Origin: Yoonia sp. R2331
Lineage (GTDB): Bacteria; Pseudomonadota; Alphaproteobacteria; Rhodobacterales; Rhodobacteraceae
Direction: 5' to 3'
NCBI RefSeq assembly: GCF_041103235.1
Contig: NZ_JBGCUN010000001.1
Location: 1,116,001-1,180,000, forward strand
DNA length: 64,000 nt
Shown one piece after another: positions 60,710-64,000 of this stretch. The notes beneath the pieces were generated by a model. That model was not told where the DNA came from. It was given only the letters and a program-made list of their open reading frames with translations, and ran no database searches. Position 1 is the first letter of the stretch. Every line of letters starts with the position of its first letter. Position numbers and translations under genes: made by a program.

Positions 60710-60885
60710 GTGGCGCTCCAGTTCTGTGCAAGGGCACACTAACACGCAGCCTTGGCGGCGCAATTCAGCACCAGCGCTCAGATTCTGTGCGCGATACACA
60801 TGGGTTGTTGCCGCGATGTGTATGGATTGTGCATAAGCGGATGAACGGCTAGTCGTAAAAACGCGATCAAGAAAAGGACGGCACA

Positions 60886-61821
60886 ATGCGGGCATTCATT
60901 TTTCCCGGGCAGGGGGCACAAACCATCGGAATGGGACAGGCGCTCGCCGCCCAATACCCTGATGCGAAAGCAGTTTTTCAAGAAGTCGACGATGCCCTCG
61001 GGCAGGCGCTTTCAACCCTGATCTGGGAAGGCGAGATTGAGACGCTGACGCTGACGGCCAATGCGCAGCCCGCCCTGATGGCAACATCGCTTGCAGCCAT
61101 GAAAGCCTTGCAATCAGAAGGGCTTAGCATCACCGACGCCGGGTTCGTCGCGGGCCATTCGTTGGGCGAATATGCCGCCCTCGCCGCCGCTGGGTCCATC
61201 AGCATCGCCGACACCGCGCGGCTCTTGCGCATCCGTGGCGACGCCATGCAAGCCGCCGTCCCTGCAGGTCAGGGTGCCATGGCCGCCATTCTGGGCTTGG
61301 ATATTGAGGCCGTAGCCGCCGTGGCCGAGGCTGCCGCACAGGGCGATGTCTGCGAGGTCGCGAATGAAAACGATCCTGCGCAAACCGTTGTTTCTGGTGA
61401 TAAAAACGCCGTCGAACGGGCGGTGGACCTGGCCAAGGAAGCCGGCGCAAAACGTGCGGTGATGCTGCCGGTCTCAGCCCCATTCCATTGTTCCCTCATG
61501 TCGCCCGCAGCCACCCGCATGCAAGAGGCGCTGGCTGCGGTCGACATCACCGTACCTGCCGTCCCGCTGGTGGCGAACGTCACCGCGCAAAGTGTGTCAG
61601 ACCCCAATGAAATCAGGGACTTACTGGTCAAACAGGTCACAGGTCGCGTGCGTTGGCGGGCTTCCGTTGACTGGATGGCTGCGCAAGGTGTGACCGAAAT
61701 GTGGGAAATCGGCTCTGGCAAGGCCTTGTCGGGCATGATCCGGCGGATCAATCGCGACGTCGCGACCCGCAATATTGGCACGCCTGATGACGTCAATGCC
61801 GTGATGAACAGCACAGAATAA
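60886..61821 (+). CDS. fabD: Malonyl-CoA:ACP transacylase
   Basis: A 311-residue FabD: F-I-F-P-G-Q-G-A-Q at the start, nucleophile G-H-S-L-G-E-Y-A-A-L, and V-S-A-P-F-H-C-S-L-M with the catalytic His. It loads malonate onto ACP for fatty-acid chain extension. First gene of fabD-fabG-acpP; AAAAGGA is 8 nt upstream. Its products may feed both membrane lipids and the LuxI synthase. Confidence 0.97.
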   Translation: MRAFIFPGQGAQTIGMGQALAAQYPDAKAVFQEVDDALGQALSTLIWEGEIETLTLTANAQPALMATSLAAMKALQSEGLSITDAGFVAGHSLGEYAALAAAGSISIADTARLLRIRGDAMQAAVPAGQGAMAAILGLDIEAVAAVAEAAAQGDVCEVANENDPAQTVVSGDKNAVERAVDLAKEAGAKRAVMLPVSAPFHCSLMSPAATRMQEALAAVDITVPAVPLVANVTAQSVSDPNEIRDLLVKQVTGRVRWRASVDWMAAQGVTEMWEIGSGKALSGMIRRINRDVATRNIGTPDDVNAVMNSTE

Positions 61822-61843
61822 ATACTTGAGGAAGGAAGCACAG

Positions 61844-62581
61844 ATGTTTGATCTGACAGGAAAAAATGCGCTGGTCACCGGCGCGTCCGGCGGTATCGGC
61901 GGCGAGATTGCAAAGGCATTGCATGCCGCAGGCGCCACCGTTGGTATCTCTGGCACCCGGGTCGATCCTTTGACGGCTTTGGCCGCAGAGATGGGGGATC
62001 GGGTGCATGTGCTGCCCTGCAATCTGTCAGATGCAGATGCTGTAAATAACCTGCCAAAACAAGCGGTTGAGGCGATGGGAAGCGTCGACATTCTGGTCAA
62101 CAACGCCGGTATCACCCGCGACAACATCTTTATGCGCATGTCAGATGAGGAATGGGCCAGCGTGCTTGAGGTGAACCTGACCTCGACCATGCGGCTTTGC
62201 AAGGGCGTCATTCGTGGGATGATGAAAAGCCGTTGGGGCAGAATTATCAATATTTCCAGTGTGGTAGGCGCCACCGGCAATCCCGGGCAGGCGAATTATG
62301 CTGCCTCCAAGGCAGGGATGGTCGGCCTGTCAAAGTCGATCGCCTACGAGGTTGCAAGCCGTGGCATTACCGTGAACTGTGTCGCGCCTGGCTTTATTGA
62401 AACCGCGATGACGGACAAGCTGAACGACGATCAAAAGTCTGGAATCCTTGGACAAATCCCTGCAGGTCGGATGGGCAGCGCGGCCGAGATTGCGGGGGCG
62501 GTCGCCTACCTGTCCAGTGCCGAAGCAGGCTATGTCACCGGGGCCACCTTGCATGTGAACGGCGGAATGGCCATGTTCTGA
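61844..62581 (+). CDS. fabG: 3-oxoacyl-ACP reductase
   Basis: A 245-residue short-chain dehydrogenase. NADPH motif T-G-A-S-G-G-I-G, N-N-A-G, and the catalytic I-S-S with Y-A-A-S-K-A-G. It reduces 3-oxoacyl-ACP in the cytoplasm. The ATG at 61844 follows GGAAGG; the six-codon extension upstream is not conserved. It starts 22 nt after fabD. Confidence 0.97.
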   Translation: MFDLTGKNALVTGASGGIGGEIAKALHAAGATVGISGTRVDPLTALAAEMGDRVHVLPCNLSDADAVNNLPKQAVEAMGSVDILVNNAGITRDNIFMRMSDEEWASVLEVNLTSTMRLCKGVIRGMMKSRWGRIINISSVVGATGNPGQANYAASKAGMVGLSKSIAYEVASRGITVNCVAPGFIETAMTDKLNDDQKSGILGQIPAGRMGSAAEIAGAVAYLSSAEAGYVTGATLHVNGGMAMF

Positions 62582-62716
62582 CGATGCTGTGGCGGGGATG
62601 CCGGAAAGCGTTTGCGCTAAACAAAATCTCTGCTATAGGCCACGAAGATTGAGACGGGCGACCCGCCAAGGGCCCCAAAAACCGGGCAAATGCCCAGCAG
62701 AACGTGAGGAATAGCC

Positions 62717-62950
62717 ATGAGCGACGTCGCAGACCGCGTACGCAAGATTGTTGTAGAGCATCTTGGTGTGGAAGAAGACAAAGTTGTCGAGGGTGCATCT
62801 TTTATTGATGATCTGGGCGCAGACAGCCTTGATACGGTCGAACTGGTGATGGCGTTCGAAGAAGAATTTGGCATCGAAATTCCTGATGACGCCGCCGAAA
62901 CGATTCAATCGTTTGGTGACGCGGTGAAGTTCATCTCTGACTCCAAGTAA
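62717..62950 (+). CDS. acpP: Acyl carrier protein
   Basis: A 77-residue [16 protein letters not shown], then [10 protein letters not shown], where S37 carries phosphopantetheine. It holds the growing acyl chain for fatty-acid and AHL synthesis. It lies 135 nt after fabG, so it may have its own promoter. The usual downstream fabF is not the next gene; a PilZ gene on the other strand follows. Confidence 0.98.
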   Translation: MSDVADRVRKIVVEHLGVEEDKVVEGASFIDDLGADSLDTVELVMAFEEEFGIEIPDDAAETIQSFGDAVKFISDSK

Positions 62951-62951
62951 G

Positions 62952-63908
62952 TCAAAGATCAGTGCTTTCTAAAGACGGCGCCCGAGCGGGCGTCGTTTTT
63001 TTTGCGGGTGGAGCTTTATCCTTTTGTTTTGACTTAAGAATTTGGAACACACTGGCCCGGGAAAGTGGCGTGTCAAATGCCAGCCCCGCATAGTGATCGT
63101 TGGCCCATTTGACCGTTCCATCCCGCCATTTGTTGTTGAGCAGGATTTGAATCGCGAACTGGTCGTCGGTCGGCAATTGGCCGTAATGGTGCAGTTTGGT
63201 GCCAAAGCAACTGATATCCAAAATCCTGCCATTCAACGGCGGCCCGTCACAGCAAAACTCCACCGATTGGTTCAGCACAAAGCGGCGTCTTTTGCGCCGC
63301 ACTGCCACGCTGCGCTGACGTATCAGAATGCTGGCAAAACAGACGGCGACCAGTACCAAAAAGCAAATTATCAGCAGAATCGGTCGTGACGAAACCACGA
63401 GCCCCAAGCCTGTTGAGACTTCTGTCAAACCATCTGATGCGCCCCCTTGGGCCGAGGCATTTGACACGGTTTCTGGCTGCGTTTTTGCCGCGGCCCGAGG
63501 GCCATTGCAGCCCAGTTGATCAAGCACATCTTTGGCGTCATCAAAAAGCGTAACAATCGCAGGTGATTGCAGCAAAAGATGGATGTCCGCACCACGATTG
63601 CTGCGCGCAAGCTGCGCGATCCTTTGCGCTGTTTGTCCAAAATTTTCAAGGGTTTGAATGGCCTGCGCATCCGGATATTCTTCAAACAGATGCCGGATGT
63701 TGGATTGGTTGAAGCGCGCAAAATCGCGACGCAATCCGTTTGGAAGCACCTGATCTACGGGCCAGTTGTTATGGGACGTCACCGTGTCCGAAATACGGGA
63801 CAACGCGTTGATTGCGTCACAGTCCACCGCGGCTTTTGCGGCATGTGGCATGGCCAGTGCTGCAACGAGGGCAAGGACAGAAGATTTGAATGGCGTTTTG
63901 TTGAACAT
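62952..63908 (-). CDS. Membrane protein with periplasmic domain and C-terminal PilZ domain
   Basis: About 318 residues from the ATG at 63908 (63950 is also possible). A signal peptide (V-L-A-L-V-A-A-L-A-M-P-H-A-A-K-A) precedes a helical periplasmic part (about 25-180) with C-D-A-I-N and L-G-C-N-G. One helix follows (about 190-212, I-L-L-I-I-C-F-L-V-L-V-A-V), then a cytoplasmic basic segment R-R-K-R-R-R-F-V-L-N and a PilZ-like barrel (N-G-R-I-L-D-I-S-C-F-G-T-K). R-x-x-x-R plus D-I-S-x-x-G is the c-di-GMP-binding pattern. It probably couples a periplasmic cue to c-di-GMP, but direction and partner are unknown. Confidence 0.72.
   Translation of the reverse strand: MFNKTPFKSSVLALVAALAMPHAAKAAVDCDAINALSRISDTVTSHNNWPVDQVLPNGLRRDFARFNQSNIRHLFEEYPDAQAIQTLENFGQTAQRIAQLARSNRGADIHLLLQSPAIVTLFDDAKDVLDQLGCNGPRAAAKTQPETVSNASAQGGASDGLTEVSTGLGLVVSSRPILLIICFLVLVAVCFASILIRQRSVAVRRKRRRFVLNQSVEFCCDGPPLNGRILDISCFGTKLHHYGQLPTDDQFAIQILLNNKWRDGTVKWANDHYAGLAFDTPLSRASVFQILKSKQKDKAPPAKKTTPARAPSLESTDL
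62974..63003 (+). terminator. acpP terminator inside the end of the convergent PilZ gene
   Basis: Stem ACGGCGCCCG (62975-62984) / CGGGCGTCGT (62987-62996), one G-U pair, ending in eight T (62996-63003). It lies 24 nt after acpP but within the last 17 codons of the PilZ gene on the minus strand. Confidence 0.9.
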
Positions 63909-63948
63909 GTGCTGTGTTAACTCGAGTATGGTTAAAGGGCGTTTAAGC

Positions 63949-64000
63949 ATGAAGTTGCGGTTTATATCCTCGGCCCTTGCCCCCGCCCAAAGGGCTGCGG
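63949..64000 (+). CDS. Possible start of a gene running off the window
   Basis: An ATG at 63949 opens a frame (K-L-R-F-I-S-S-A-L-A-P-A-Q-R-A-A) that reaches the window end without a stop. There is no clear ribosome-binding site, and 17 codons are too few to judge. It may be noise. Confidence 0.2.
   Translation, partial: MKLRFISSALAPAQRAA

Overview
The window looks like a chromosomal segment of a marine alphaproteobacterium of the Roseobacter group (family Rhodobacteraceae/Roseobacteraceae). This rests on gene content: sarcosine oxidase soxAG, the DMSP lyase dddP, a luxR-luxI acyl-homoserine-lactone system, ccmABCDG next to secDF, DUF6314, and a GC-rich base composition. The genus cannot be fixed from the sequence; Loktanella/Yoonia-like relatives are only a guess. 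I see no insertion sequence, integrase, prophage or CRISPR array, and no clearly broken gene. The two genes cut by the window edges are soxA (left) and a possible short ORF (right).

Layout. 1-3.8 kb: tail of sarcosine oxidase (soxA, soxG), iron-type superoxide dismutase, a PLP-dependent threonine/serine dehydratase and a LOG-family phosphoribohydrolase. 3.9-13.4 kb: envelope and transport (LysM protein, Atm1-type ABC exporter, Bcr/CflA MFS pump, a two-gene RND efflux operon with dyad sites upstream). 13.7-20.5 kb: yfgM-like/bamB/der, a TspO-like membrane protein, a DUF2235 hydrolase and serS. 20.7-26.7 kb: a compact run yajC-secD-secF-Mth938-ccmA-ccmB-ccmC-ccmD-ccmG joining protein export to cytochrome c maturation. 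26.7-32.6 kb: a small LuxR-type regulator divergent from two small genes, a long inverted repeat, aconitase, a DUF1223 protein and an LpxL-like acyltransferase.

32.6-37.4 kb is the most unusual part. A three-gene metal hydratase operon is split like thiocyanate hydrolase, and its upstream region carries a 22-bp tandem repeat array with a dyad in each unit. Next come an isolated fliG, an acyl-homoserine-lactone-binding protein without a DNA-binding domain, its full-length paralogue LuxR, and LuxI.

37.2-48.7 kb: purB, two small proteins, bioY, an alpha/beta-hydrolase-OsmC fusion, DMSP lyase dddP divergent from a DUF3445 haem N-demethylase, glnB-glnA and the bifunctional NAD(P)HX repair enzyme. 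48.7-56.5 kb: Hint-domain protein, tRNA-Leu, trigger factor, an isolated Hcp, small secreted proteins, cyclic-nucleotide phosphodiesterase and an alpha/beta-hydrolase-TPR protein. 56.6-64 kb: rpsF-rpsR-rplI, YceI, a cytochrome b561-YceI fusion, fabD-fabG-acpP and a PilZ membrane protein.

A recurring trait is that six convergent gene pairs share exactly four bases through overlapping stop codons. Function calls rest on motifs and remembered family features, not on database searches.
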